A DNA stretch of 64,000 bases from Hymenobacter sp. BRD128 (GTDB lineage: Bacteria; Bacteroidota; Bacteroidia; Cytophagales; Hymenobacteraceae), in contig NZ_CP053908.1 in NCBI RefSeq assembly GCF_013256625.1, positions 1 through 64,000 of the forward strand. Reading direction: 5' to 3'. The notes beneath the pieces are model-generated. The model did no database searches and was not told the origin of the DNA. It saw only the letters and a list, made by a program, of their open reading frames with translations. Position 1 is the stretch's first letter, and every line of letters begins with the position of its first letter. Below are positions 1-8,970 of the stretch, one piece after another. The translations under genes and the position numbers were made by a program.

Positions 1-409
1 CCAGCGCCACACCGAGCACCCGCATGGCCTGGCCGACGCCGACTACGACGCGCTCTTTACCCGCGACAAACCGGTAATTTTGCCTTCCACGGCTACCCCT
101 GGGCTGGTGCACCGCCTCACGTATAATCGCGCCAACAACCAGCACCTGCACGTGCGTGGCTACAAGGAAGAAGGCACCATCACGACGGCTTTCGAACATG
201 ACGGTGCTCATGAAATGGACCGCTTCCACCTGGCGATGGACGTGCTTGACCGCGTGCCCCAGCTCGGCAATAAAGGCGCGTATCTCAAACAGCATCTGAA
301 AGATAAGCTGGTGGAGCATCGCCAATATATCACCACCACGGCGAGGATATGCCGAGGTGCGGAGTGGCGGTGGCCGGCTAGCAGCGGCACCGCCACTCGC
401 CCAAAATAA
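1..409 (+). CDS. Phosphoketolase (XFP), C-terminal part
   Basis: This is the end of a phosphoketolase, the thiamine-diphosphate enzyme that splits xylulose-5-P or fructose-6-P to acetyl-phosphate. The gene runs off the left edge. The XFP C-terminal signature is visible: HRLTYNR, HVRGYKEEGTITT and DRFHLAMDVLDRVP. The expected AFHGYPW, MTVLN and HHGEDMPEVRSW segments appear only when reading frames are switched. I count about seven single-base indels: near 80 and 107 (compensating), 192 and 211 (compensating), and three between 333 and 363. The family identity is certain. Whether the gene is broken or mis-sequenced is not. It is convergent with the next gene across a hairpin. Confidence 0.85.
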   Translation, partial: QRHTEHPHGLADADYDALFTRDKPVILPSTATPGLVHRLTYNRANNQHLHVRGYKEEGTITTAFEHDGAHEMDRFHLAMDVLDRVPQLGNKGAYLKQHLKDKLVEHRQYITTTARICRGAEWRWPASSGTATRPK

Positions 410-412
410 AGT

Positions 413-448
413 GCCTCACCAGGTTTCCCAAAGGAAATCTGGTGAGGC
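413..448. terminator. Bidirectional hairpin terminator
   Basis: A 16-bp stem (arms 413-428 and 433-448, outer GCCTCACCAG/CTGGTGAGGC) closes a CAAA loop between two convergent genes. No long T run follows, so termination strength is inferred from position and stem length. Confidence 0.6.
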
Positions 449-511
449 GCTTCGTGCGGAGAGCTTAGCGCAGGATGCTATAAGGCGGCGAAAAGCAGAG
501 TGCTACCACGT

Positions 512-836
512 TTACAGGGTATTCAATAGCTTGACGATTTGGCGCTTGCGCTTGCCTAGCTTGGCTTGCAGGCGGCCACCAGTTCGTGACTTTGCCTTCC
601 ACGTAGGTCAGGTCTTCGTCGTGAGCTGGTATAGGCTTGTTGCAGCTTGTCCTTGAGCTGGTTCCAGTCGCCACGTAGGCGAGGCGGTGGTCGACGCGCA
701 GGTTGCGGAATTTGCGGCGGCGCTCGATACCTTTTTGTGAATAGAGCAGGACCCCGGCGAGGGCACCTACGCCGGCGCCGGCCAGGACGGTGAGCAATAC
801 TTTACCGGTTTTGTTTTTAGGCGATTCGGGCGTCAT
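512..836 (-). CDS. YtxH/CsbD-like stress protein
   Basis: A small stress-type protein. The N-terminus has a Lys-rich start and a Gly/Ala-rich hydrophobic segment (KVLLTVLAGAGVGALAG), as in YtxH-like proteins. The C-terminal half, read across two or three frame changes, gives a CsbD-like module: WNQLKDKLQQAY, DLTYVEGK, ELVA, LQAKLGKRKRQIVKLL. CsbD proteins are general stress proteins of unknown biochemical role. The corrected frame stops at 512-514. It is transcribed away from the tandem operators at 931-966, which suggests stress or redox control. The YtxH-CsbD combination is an inference from frame repair. Confidence 0.6.
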
Positions 837-900
837 GGGGAGTGAGCTAAAGGTGGGATGAATGAGCCGCCAGCCAGCTGCGGCGCCGGCTGGGGTTTCG

Positions 901-995
901 CAAAGGTTCCGTCGCGGCCGCCGGCCGGCCCTGACGTCTGTCAGGCCGGCGTCTGACGTTCGTCAGGTTTGCTGGCTAAGTGGCGCCGAATTTTG
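901..995. promoter_or_regulatory. Divergent promoter with tandem CRP/FNR-type sites
   Basis: Two dyads, CTGAC-GTCT-GTCAG (931-944) and CTGAC-GTTC-GTCAG (953-966), are centred exactly 22 bp apart. On the minus strand a -7-like box AACCTTTG (901-908) is centred 33 bp from the proximal dyad and would drive the CsbD-like gene. On the plus strand GAATTTTG (988-995) is centred 32 bp from the other dyad and would drive the USP remnant. The geometry matches class II FNR/CRP activation at about -41.5. Confidence 0.6.
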
Positions 996-1123
996 GTAGT
1001 GTAGAACCAGCGTTTTGAAAAGACTCCCGAGTACCTTGGCTAGTCTCTGGCCGCGCTGATAGCCGGGTAAACCGGGCGCATCAGGCTAAGGCATTGGCCG
1101 GCAGTCTATTCCTCACTTTCCCG

Positions 1124-1440
1124 ATGATGCCCTTATCTCGTTGTTTTGTCGGTTTTTGCCCAGCGGCCCGCACGCGAGCGCTACGCCGATACCCTAGGCC
1201 AGGCCCTGCACGCAAGGTGGTACTGCTGCACGTGCGCCGCGCCGCGCTTTTCGACCCGTGTAAACTAGTGGCGAGCGCTACCGCCAGGCCGAGTTAGCAC
1301 CGAAGTCGACACCACGGCCGCCTGCACCGGCAGGCCACCGGCTGCGCACGCCTGCCACCGTGGCGACCTGCTGCCGCCGTTGCCCATGACCTGACCACCG
1401 GCTTCCAGCCGGCCTGTTTGTGCTCCTACTCAGCCGTTAG
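1124..1440 (+). pseudogene. Universal stress protein remnant
   Basis: A degraded N-terminal half of a USP. Segments align with the intact USP at 25554: a start reading MPL, then PAR..YADTLGQALH, VVLLHVRRAALFDP and, in another frame, DLLPPL and PALFVLL. The order and spacing match residues 1 to about 110 of that paralogue, but several frame changes separate the segments and the second USP domain is absent. A GAnnTTTG promoter under the tandem operators lies upstream. It is probably a dying paralogue, or a gene hidden by indels. Confidence 0.55.
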
Positions 1441-1473
1441 TCTTTCAGCTTTTTACTTCTTTTAGCTTTTAGC

Positions 1474-2779
1474 ATGAAAAGAAACCCTTGCCGCGCTACC
1501 CTTGCCGCTGCCGACCGGCCGCTAGCCCGACTGGCCATGAAAGCCACGAAGGCACGCCGCTACGGCGACTACGGCCAACCAGCCGCCGCCGATGCGCCGC
1601 CCGCGCCCGACTACGAGCCGCCGGCGCAACGTCTACGACCTCAGCCACGAGCAAACCGAGCTGTAGGCCGCATGGGAATGAACGCCGCCATTTTTTGCCG
1701 GTGCCGCCGTGGCCGCCACCGGCACTGGTCTGCTGGCTACTACGCTGGGACCAGCCGCCGCCAGCTCGGCCAGCGCGGGCCGAGGCGCCCGCGCGCCCGC
1801 GGCCCGGCGCAGCTGCCGCCGATGCGCGCCGAATTTTGTACCTGGCCTCGCTGCCCCGAGCGGCCACAATACCCAGCCCTGACCGTGCGCCTGCTAGGGC
1901 CTACCACTGGGTTATCGGCAACGACCCGCGCGGCTGGCTGCCGGTGGTAGACCCCACCCAGCGCGAAACCATGCTGTCGCTGGGGCCTTTGCGCAGTGTT
2001 TGGAGTATGCCGCCGCTCACTTTGGCTACCAGTGCGCTGGCGGTGCGGGCCACTACCCGGCAGGCGGCCGACGTGCTGGAGTGCGGCTCGAGCGCCGGCC
2101 CGGCCCCGCTTACCCTGACCTCACGGGCTGCTGGGCCGGCGCACGCTGCGCACCGATTTTTCGCCCGTGCCTATTCAGCCCGCCGATGTGCAGCAGCTGA
2201 CCGGCGGCGAAGCTGCGCACTGCCGTTTTCTGGCTCCCGCCTCGGGCCGGGCCGCGACCTCACGGCCGCCACGCTGGCCGCCAACCAGCACCAAACCGCC
2301 CGCGACCCCGCCCAGTGCGAGCTGGCCCACTGGGTGCGCTGGGATGCCGCCGCCGTGCTGCGCCACCGCGACGGCCTTACGGCCGCCGGCATGGCATCGA
2401 GGGGCCCGCCGGCTGGCTGGTGCGGCATTTCTACGACAGTGCCCGCGTGCTAACGCCCGATTTCGGGCCCGCGGCTAGCCAAAATAACCGGCCAGCTAGC
2501 CACCCACGGCGGCTGGCTCGTGCTCACCAGCCCGGCGAGTCGGTGCCCGCGCTGTTGGCGGCCGCCGCCGGCTGGCGCGCATTTGGCTGCGGCCAAGGCT
2601 TTGAATATCGGTATTCATCCCATGACGCAGGTGCTCGAAGAAGCGCCCGGCCCCGCCGGCCTGGGCCAGTATCTGGGTTTGGGCGCGCCGGTGCAATTCG
2701 TGCTGCGCCTGGCTACGTGGAGAGCTACGACGCTCCCGTGAGCCCGCGCCGCCCCGTCGAGTGGTTTGTGCGCACCTGA
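1474..2779 (+). CDS. Acg-type FMN-binding nitroreductase family protein (frameshifted)
   Basis: Assembled across frames, this encodes an Acg-family nitroreductase-like flavoprotein. Visible segments in order are a hydrophobic anchor (AAIFFAGAAVAATGTGLLAT), NTQPWTVRLLGP, YHWVIGNDP, WLPVVDPTQRETMLSLG, LEYAAAHFGYQC, a middle region ending in GPAGWLVRHFYDSARVL, ALNIGIHPMTQVLEE and PRRPVEWFVRT. Acg proteins are linked to dormancy and USP regulons in actinobacteria and probably sequester or reduce flavin substrates. At least eight single-base indels break the frame, two of them beside CTAG (about 1891 and 2475). The exact start is uncertain; ATG 1536 is an alternative. It ends 32 bp from the convergent next gene. 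Confidence 0.65.
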
Positions 2780-2811
2780 GAATAGCGGGCGCCAGCGGTC
2801 GGCCCAGGTCC

Positions 2812-3317
2812 TCACCAGGGGCTACGCTGTGGCAAGCGCGCCCACGCCCAGGATTTCACGGCCCTGGCTACCTCGGCGGCCGTGCCGTGGGCGAGGAGCA
2901 GAAATTTGCCGGCCTTGATTTCCGTCTCGTAGTCGAGCACGCTGTTTTCGGAAATGCCAATGCTGGCCAGCGCCCCGGCCAGCGCGCTAATTGTGCCGCC
3001 CGCCACCGCGCCCTCAAGACCACCACCAGCGCGGCCACCAGCGGCCCGGCAATGAGCAGCGGCCCTACCCCCGGCACCAGGAAAAAGGCGGAGCCGAACA
3101 GCAGGCTCCAGATGCCGCCCAAAACGCGCCGGTGCTGCCCCAGCTCAGCATCCGGTCGCCGAGGTTGTAGTAGCCCACTACCTTTTCTTCGGTGTGTATT
3201 CCTGGCCCACAATCGAGAGATTTTGCAGGTTGTAGCCGCTGGCTTGCAGCTTCTTAACGGCCTGCTCGGCTTGCGCGTGGGTATCGTAGAGGGCCGATAG
3301 TACGGGTCATTATTCAT
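2812..3317 (-). CDS. DUF1269/GsiB-like general stress membrane protein
   Basis: A general-stress-17M/DUF1269-type protein. It starts MNNDPYY and continues in repaired frame with LYDTHAQAEQAVKKLQASGY and NLSIVGQEYTP. A Gly-rich membrane hairpin follows (GGIWSLLFGSAFFLVPGVGP, LIAGPLVAALVVVL), then GGTISALAGALASIGI, NSVLDYETEIKAGKFLLLAH and GTAAEV, all family hallmarks. The length of about 168 residues is normal. Three frame changes are needed. The activator-type promoter at 3390-3433 lies about 75 bp upstream of the start, so the gene probably belongs to the same stress regulon. The biochemical role of the family is unknown. Confidence 0.75.
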
Positions 3318-3389
3318 CAGAAAGGAAGGCTGGTGTGCGTGAAGAAGTGCGCCCCGCCCGGCCAGCGGGCTCGGTGCGGGGTAGCACTA

Positions 3390-3433
3390 CAAGAGTACGC
3401 GCTCCTTGGCAGGCCTCCCATGACGGAAGTCAG
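3390..3433 (-). promoter_or_regulatory. CRP/FNR-type promoter of the DUF1269 gene
   Basis: The dyad CTGAC-TTCC-GTCAT (minus strand, 3420-3433) is centred exactly 33 bp upstream of the -7-like octamer TACTCTTG (3390-3397). The start codon follows 73 bp downstream of that box. Confidence 0.55.
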
Positions 3434-3483
3434 GCTAACAGCTGATGATTTACAGTTCTTAGTAATCGCTATCCAACAGCTTC

Positions 3484-3923
3484 TTATAAGGAATGGGTGA
3501 GCTTAACCTCGTGGTTGGCCACAAAGTCCAGCAGCAGCTTCAGCAGCTGGGGCGCACGCGGGCTGCGGGCAAACAGCACCAGCGTATGGGCGTGGCGGCG
3601 CCAGTAGCGCGCGCAGCTCCTGGGCGTTGGCCACCCGGAAGCCCATGTTCCAGTCGGCAAAGCTGCGCTCGTCGCAGGCCCGGCCCCTAGCAGCGGCAGT
3701 GCTGGTGGCGCGGGTCGGCCACGATGTGGTCGTAGTACAAGGCCCGCACCACGGTTTCTTCGCCCTCCAGAATCTGAAAAAAGCGGTCGTCGGCGTGTGC
3801 AGCAGCAGGCCCGAGAGGCGGTGCTCGCGGTTAAAGGCGCGGCCTGGTGCAGCAGGCCGTAAGGGCAGCCTGGTCGAAGGGCAGCCGCGCCTGGCTGTGG
3901 TAAAATAAGTGATAGAGGCCCAT
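3484..3923 (-). CDS. BLUF-domain blue-light sensor protein
   Basis: A stand-alone BLUF photoreceptor of about 145 residues that binds flavin and senses blue light. In repaired frame it reads MGLYHLFYHSQARLPFDQA, then ARAFNREHRLSGLLLH, FFQILEGEETVVRALY, IVADPRHQHC and ERSFADWNMGF. The flavin-contacting Tyr (LFYHS), Asn (FNREH), Gln (FFQILEG) and the Trp/Met pair (DWNMGF) are all present, so photochemistry should work. The C-terminal tail LLKLLLDFVANHEV is a helix typical of short BLUF proteins. Several one-base indels occur; one at about 3686 is near CTAG. The start at 3923 gives the canonical BLUF N-terminus. No output domain is fused. Confidence 0.8.
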
Positions 3924-3991
3924 AGCGGCAGCAGCGTGAAGGAGAGCCCACCAAAAGGGCCGGTGGCCAGGCCGGCCCAGGCAGCGCTTAG

Positions 3992-4035
3992 CAAGTGGCG
4001 CTTAGGAATAGGTAAGTTACGCTGATAAGTTGAGT
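3992..4035 (-). promoter_or_regulatory. Possible CRP/FNR-type promoter of the BLUF gene
   Basis: On the minus strand a half-site ATCAG (14-bp window 4022-4035) is centred 33 bp upstream of GCCACTTG (3992-3999). Only one half-site is good, so this is the weakest member of the set. Confidence 0.3.
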
Positions 4036-4036
4036 A

Positions 4037-4410
4037 TCAAGCCGTTTTTAAGTGAATACCCCTAGCAGCTGCCGGCCCCGCCCGAGCAGGAGGCACCGCG
4101 AGCTTGTCCAGCAGCTGGGCCACGATGAACTCGCCTTCGGGCAGGCCCTGCTGCCGCCACAGCTCGACGCCTTGCCGCACCAGCACGAAGGCCGGCAAAT
4201 CGAGGGAGGAAGCTGTGCACCACCACCGGGTTGGTGCCCTCATCCACCGTAAGCACCCGGATGGCTGGCCCCAGCTGCGCTTGCAGCGCCTTTAGGGCCG
4301 TCAGCGTAGCCGCCCGCACTGCTGGGCCGTGCCCACGGGCGGCAGCAGCACCAGCAGTACCGCCGCCTCGGCGGGCTGCTGGGAAGTTGACGCAGGGTAG
4401 GTGAGTGCAT
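4037..4410 (-). CDS. Thioredoxin-fold protein lacking a CXXC motif
   Basis: A small thioredoxin-like protein. Repaired frames give SQQPAEAAVLLVLLPP, RAATLTALKALQAQLGPAIR, VLTVDEGTNPVVVHSF, DLPAFVLVRQGVELWRQQG and LPEGEFIVAQLLDKL. The cis-Pro region (LPAFVLVRQG) and the terminal helix fit the thioredoxin fold, but no CXXC active site is seen where expected after the first strand, so it is unlikely to be a disulfide reductase. It lies just downstream of mlaD on the same strand and may be co-transcribed. The start at 4410 is tentative. Confidence 0.5.
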
Positions 4411-4437
4411 AAGGATAGGCGGCAAATAGCAGAGAAC

Positions 4438-5538
4438 CTAAACAGTGGTAAAACTACTGCCTTTCCCGGCTGCCAACATGCGTATGCGGTATAAGTAGCT
4501 GATATGTATCATACTAATCGAATTAAAGTTAACCACAGCTTCATACAAGCAGCTTCCTACAAGCGCCCAAGGCGGCCACCGAATCGGTGGTAGCCTGCAT
4601 TTTTTTTCGGCCTGCTTCTTAAAATAGCCGCGCAGCAGGAAATTGTGTTGTAGGGCCGTCATGCTCTGGCTGAAGCTGGCCGTGCTCTGCTCCACGTTGT
4701 GCAGGCTCTGGCGCACCTGCCGGGCGGCGGCCGTATCGGCCAGCAGCGTGTGGCGGGCCCTGGCCAGCCAGCACCTGCTGCCGGAGACCCGCCACAGTGG
4801 CGGCCAGCGTATCGGTGGTGCGGGCCAGCTGCCGGCCGGCGTGCCCCAGCTGGGCCGGCAACTGCTTGTTCGTGAAAAGGTAGCCTAGTGGGCCCCGGCC
4901 CTGGCGCACGCCCTGCGTGAGCAGCGCCGCATCGGCGGCGGCGCGCTGCAGCTGGGTGCTGGCGGCAGCTACGTGGCCCAGGCTTTGGCGCACGTTAGCC
5001 GGCAGCTGCTTGTCGCTCAGGAGCTGCCAGATGGCGCTGGTGTCGAGCTTGGTAGCCATCTGGCGCAGGCGCTGCGTGATGACGACCAGGTTCTTGTTGG
5101 AGATGTCGAGGGTGCCCAGCATCGCATCGAGGCCTAGCGGGCTTTGGTGCGCAGCACATCGCCCGGCTCCACGGCGGGCCGGGCGGCCTGCGCCGTGAGG
5201 TTGATAATGGTGTTGCCCACCAGCCCATCGGTGCCCACCGAGGCCACCGCGTTTTGGCGCACAAACGCCTGGGCGTCTTTGTTGAGGCTCATGGCTACGC
5301 GCACCGTGCTGTCGTTCAGCAGCTTAATTTCCTTGACGTTGCCCACCGCAATACCCCTAGCCGCACGCTGTTGCCAGTGAGCAGGCCCGCCACGTTGCGG
5401 AAATCGGCCTGCACCACCAGGCTGCGCCCGAACAGGCTTTGCTGCCGGCCCATGAGGTAGAGCATCGCCAGCAGAAAGCCCACGCCCAGCACCATAAACA
5501 GGCCGAGACGCACGGTATTACCAGGGAGTTTTGGGCAT
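4438..5538 (-). CDS. mlaD: MlaD-family (MCE) lipid transport substrate-binding protein
   Basis: The periplasmic MCE-domain subunit of an Mla-type phospholipid transporter, anchored by one N-terminal helix (TVRLGLFMVLGVGFLLAMLY). The MCE domain follows: VQADFRNVAGLLTGNSVRL, VGNVKEIKLLNDSTVRVAM, VASVGTDGLVGNTIINL and EPGDVL. A long helical C-terminal part has repeated Gln/Leu heptads and a GPLGYLF motif, as in Bacteroidota MlaD. Frame changes occur near the start, at about 5354 (beside CTAG), at 5135 and near 4600, so the true C-terminus may lie at about 4550. It is the third gene of a minus-strand mlaE-mlaF-mlaD operon. Confidence 0.8.
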
Positions 5539-5639
5539 GACGGGGTAGGAAGGCAGTTTTTATTTAAAAAGGCAGTCCGTTTTAAGCGGATACCAGATGA
5601 GCATGACCGTTCTTTTTTAGCAATAAGCAGTTCATAATC

Positions 5640-6351
5640 AAACAAAAAAGTCGTGCACCTTCGGTCCGCATTCGCGCTCACTTCGGCAAACGTGCCTTCG
5701 GCGTAGCAGCGGCCCTCGGCGAGCAGGGCCACGCGGTCGGCGGTGAGGCGCACGCAGGCCAGGTCGTGCGAAATAATGAGGCCGAGGTATTGTACTTGGC
5801 TTGCACGGCCCGGATGAGGTGGTCGATTTCGCGGCCCGTAATGGGTCGAGGCCGGTGGTGGGCTCATCGTAGAGAATGATGTCGGGCCGCAGAATGAGCG
5901 TGCGGGCCAGTGCGATGCGCTTGCGCATGCCGCCCGAGAGGCGGCCGGCAGCAGCCCGGCGGTGTCGGCCAGGCCCACGTCGGCTAGGGCTTGCTGCACC
6001 AGCTCCGTTTCCTGGCCGGGTGTGGGTGAGCCACTGCCGCCGCAGCGGGAAAAGCAGGTTTTCGCGCACCGTCATCGAGTCGTAGAGCGCGTTGCTTTGA
6101 AAAAGGAAGCCTAGCCGGGTGCGCAGCCGGTCGAGGCCGGCGTGGTCGAGGGTGCCCACGTCCTGGCCCAGCACCGTGATGGTGCCCGCATCGGGCCGCA
6201 GCAAGCCAATAACGCACTTGATAAGCACCGACTTGCCCGCGCCCGACTTACCCAGCACCACGATGTTCTCGCCCCGATTCAGCGTGAGCGAAAAGTCGTG
6301 CAGCACGTGGTTGCTGCCAAACGCCAGGCTCACGCCGGCCACCGCTAGCAC
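5640..6351 (-). CDS. mlaF: MlaF-type ABC transporter ATPase
   Basis: The cytoplasmic ATPase of the Mla lipid transporter. Motifs in order are Walker A LGKSGAGKSVLIK (about residue 35), Q-loop GFLFQSNALYDSMTVRENL (typical of MlaF), signature LSGGMRKRIALARTL, Walker B DIILYDEPTTGLDP and an H-loop region that needs a frame correction. Length is about 240 residues, as expected. Indels interrupt the region after the Q-loop, the D-loop end and the last 20 residues, so the annotated 3' end is approximate. It lies between mlaE and mlaD with short gaps and the same orientation. Confidence 0.85.
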
Positions 6352-6419
6352 AGGCTCGGCCCGGCGGGTGGGTAGGCGCGGGGCTAGAGCAGGGTAGGGA
6401 GCATGGGTTGAGAGGCTGT

Positions 6420-7176
6420 TTAAATAAGCCCAAACGCCGTGCTGACCAGCACGGCCACCAGGTCGAGCAGAAATACGGCCAGCGAGCCGGCCACCACGGC
6501 CGAGTTGGCGGCGCGGCCCACGCCGGCCGTGTCGTTGCTGGCGTAGTAGCCTTTGTAGCAGCTGATGAGGCCGATGGCAAAGCCGAAAAAGAAGGTTTTA
6601 ATGACTGCCGGTAGCACCTGGCCGTAGGTGAGGCGGCCCAGAATGTGGTTGATAAACAGCGCCAGCGAGGTCGAGCCCTGCATATTAACCCCCACGAAGG
6701 CCGACAGCAGCCCGATGGCATCGGAGAGCAGCGTGAGCACCGGCACCATGAGCGTAGTGGCCAGCACCCGCGTGACTACTAGGTACTTGAAGGGTTAGTG
6801 CCCGATACGTCCATGGCGTCAATCTGCTCGGTTACGCGCATCGAGCTGAGCTCGGCCCCGATGTTGGAGCCTACCTTGCCGGCCACCATCAGGCCCGTGA
6901 TGATGGGCTTAGCTCCTGAATGATGGTGAGGCCCACCATCACCGGAATCCACGACTCGGCGCCGAACTGCACCATCGTGGGCCGCAGCCGCAGCGTGAGC
7001 ACCAGCCCCATAATAAAGCCCGTGATACCCACCAGCGGCAGCGACTGATACCCCACGACGTAGCATTGGTACAGAAACTCCGACACTTCGTAGCGCGGCC
7101 GAAACCCCTCGCGGAAAAACCGCCCCGCAAACCGGGCCAGGGTGCCGGTGGCGGCGAGCATAGAGGTGGCGGACAC
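6420..7176 (-). CDS. mlaE: MlaE-family ABC transporter permease
   Basis: The inner-membrane permease of the Mla system. Visible segments are FREGFRPRYEVSEFLYQCY, LPLVGITGFIMGLVLTL, PTMVQFGAESWIPVMVGL, a frame change, then ITGLMVAGKVGSNIGAEL, RVTEQIDAMDVSGTNP, and the C-terminal half VLATTLMVPVLTLLSDAIGL with GRLTYGQVLPAVIKTFFFG. The AGKVGSNIGAELSSM and EQIDAMDV motifs define the MlaE family. Two frame changes, at about 6785 and 6910, interrupt it. It is first in the mlaEFD operon. The start at 7176 matches the family; longer starts are out of frame. Confidence 0.8.
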
Positions 7177-7284
7177 GGAAGGGCGTAGGAGTAGGGCTGC
7201 TTACGGCGAAATTATCCACTAAAGAAGCTGCAAAAGTATTGGCACTACCTAGCCGCCCGGCATGACAAGTAGTAGCTCAAATAG

Positions 7285-7328
7285 CTGATTTTTATCAGGT
7301 TTTGCCGGTAACTTACGGCCGACCTTTG
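7285..7328 (+). promoter_or_regulatory. FNR-type promoter of the sensor kinase operon
   Basis: The perfect dyad CTGAT-TTTT-ATCAG (7285-7298) is centred exactly 33 bp upstream of GACCTTTG (7321-7328). An ATGAC half-site lies at 7262-7266, about 22-23 bp further upstream. The kinase start is 36 bp downstream, so the kinase/regulator operon may be autoregulated. Confidence 0.6.
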
Positions 7329-7363
7329 GCGCTACTTCTGCCTTGCCAGCACCTTGCTTACCC

Positions 7364-8970
7364 ATGCTGTCCGCTTCCTACACCACCGTGCTGGCCAACC
7401 TGCTCTACACGCACTCGCGCGAGTTTGTGGGTATTTATGATGTGGCCTTGGGCTGGTTTACGCAGGTAAACCCGTGGCGGTGCAACTGCTGGCTACGCCT
7501 CCGAGGCCGAGTTTCTGGCCGACCCCGACCACTCGCTGCGCTCGCCGCCCTGGACGAGTGACGAGTGGCGGGTGCTGTGCGAGCTGACCCAGCGCGAAGG
7601 CCACCACGAGCTGGACGCCATCATTCGGCGCCACACCGGCGAGCCGTTCCCGGCCTACCTGCGGCTCACGTACTTTGAGGCCGAGGGCCGGCCCTCGCTG
7701 CTGGTGTGCCTGGCCGAGCAAAGCCCGCTGCAGCGCGCCGAGCGCGCGCTGGCCCACAGCGTGCGCCGCTTCGAGGCCGTGTTTACCAACGCCACCATCG
7801 GTATTATCGTCTGCGATAAAACCGGCAGTATCGTGTCGGCCAATGGCCTGGCGGGCGAGCTTTTTGGCTACTCGCAGCCCGCGTTGCTGGGCCAGCGCAT
7901 CGAAGTGCTGGTACCGGGTGCCGCCGGCCGCCGCCACGAGCAGCTGCGCAAAACATTCAACGCCCAGCCCCAGGTGCGCAGCATGGCGGGCACCGCGCCT
8001 TGCAGGGCCAGCGCCAGGATGGCTCGGTGTTTCCGGTCGAAGTCAGCCTGAGCTACTTTTACCTTGATGAGGAGCTGTACGTAGTGGCCTACGTCCTCGA
8101 CATTTCCCGCAAAAAGGCCGCTGAGCAGGAGCTGCACGACCAGCACCAGCAGGTGGCCCGCCTCAACGCCGAGCTCGAGCAGAAGGTGGCTGACCGCACC
8201 CACGCCCTGCTCAGCACCCTGGAGCAGCTCGAAAAGCGGGGCCAGGAGCTGGCCCAGGCCCTAGCCGCCGAGCAGGAGTTGGGCGAATTAAAATCGCGCT
8301 TCGTGAGCATGGCCTCGCACGAGTTTCGCACGCCGCTCACGGCCGTGCTCAGCTCGGCCGCGCTCATCGGCAAATACCCCGACGGCGACCAGCAGCCCCA
8401 GCGCCTCAAGCACCTGGAGCGCATCAATATCTCGGTCAACCACTTGAATGCCATTCTGGAAGAGTTTCTCTCCGTCGGGCGCATCGAGGAAGGCAAGGTG
8501 GAAATCAATCCAGTTGCTTTCGACCTGAATACCCTGCTCGACGAAACCCTGGCCGACGTGCAGAGCCTGCGCAAGACCGGCCAAACCTTCGTGCGGCAGG
8601 TGGCGTGCCCCGACCCGTTTTGGCTCGACTCGTCGCTGCTGCGCAAGATTTTGGTGAATTTGCTCTCCAATGCCCTCAAGTATTCGGGCGAAAACGCCAC
8701 AGTGACGGTGCAGGCGGCGTGCCACGATAGCCAGCTGACCGTCAGCGTGGCCGACCAGGGCGTGGGATTTCCAAGGAAGACCAGACCCACTTGTTCGAGC
8801 GGTTTTTTCGGGCCCGCAACGTTTCGACGGTGCCCGGCACCGGGCTAGGCCTCTACATCATTGCCCGCTATCTGGAGCTGATGGGCGGCACCATCGACCT
8901 GCAAAGCGCCCCCGACCAGGGCACTACCGTCACGGTCACCCTTCCCTATGAAAACCATTCTGCTGATTGA
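7364..8970 (+). CDS. PAS-domain sensor histidine kinase
   Basis: A cytoplasmic sensor kinase of about 535 residues. An N-terminal PAS-like region (LLYTHSREFVGIYDVALGWF) is followed by a second PAS (RFEAVFTNATIGIIVCDKTG) with its PAC end (DGSVFPVEVSLSYFYLDEEL). A coiled coil follows (QVARLNAELEQKVADRTHAL), then the HisKA box FVSMASHEFRTPLT with the phospho-acceptor His, an N-box (ILVNLLSNALKYS), a G1 box (VADQGVGFP) and a G2 box (GTGLGLYI). No membrane segment is seen. One-base indels occur near 7478, 7995 and 8775. The stop overlaps the downstream regulator by 23 nt, so the two form a translationally coupled kinase/regulator pair. Confidence 0.85.
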
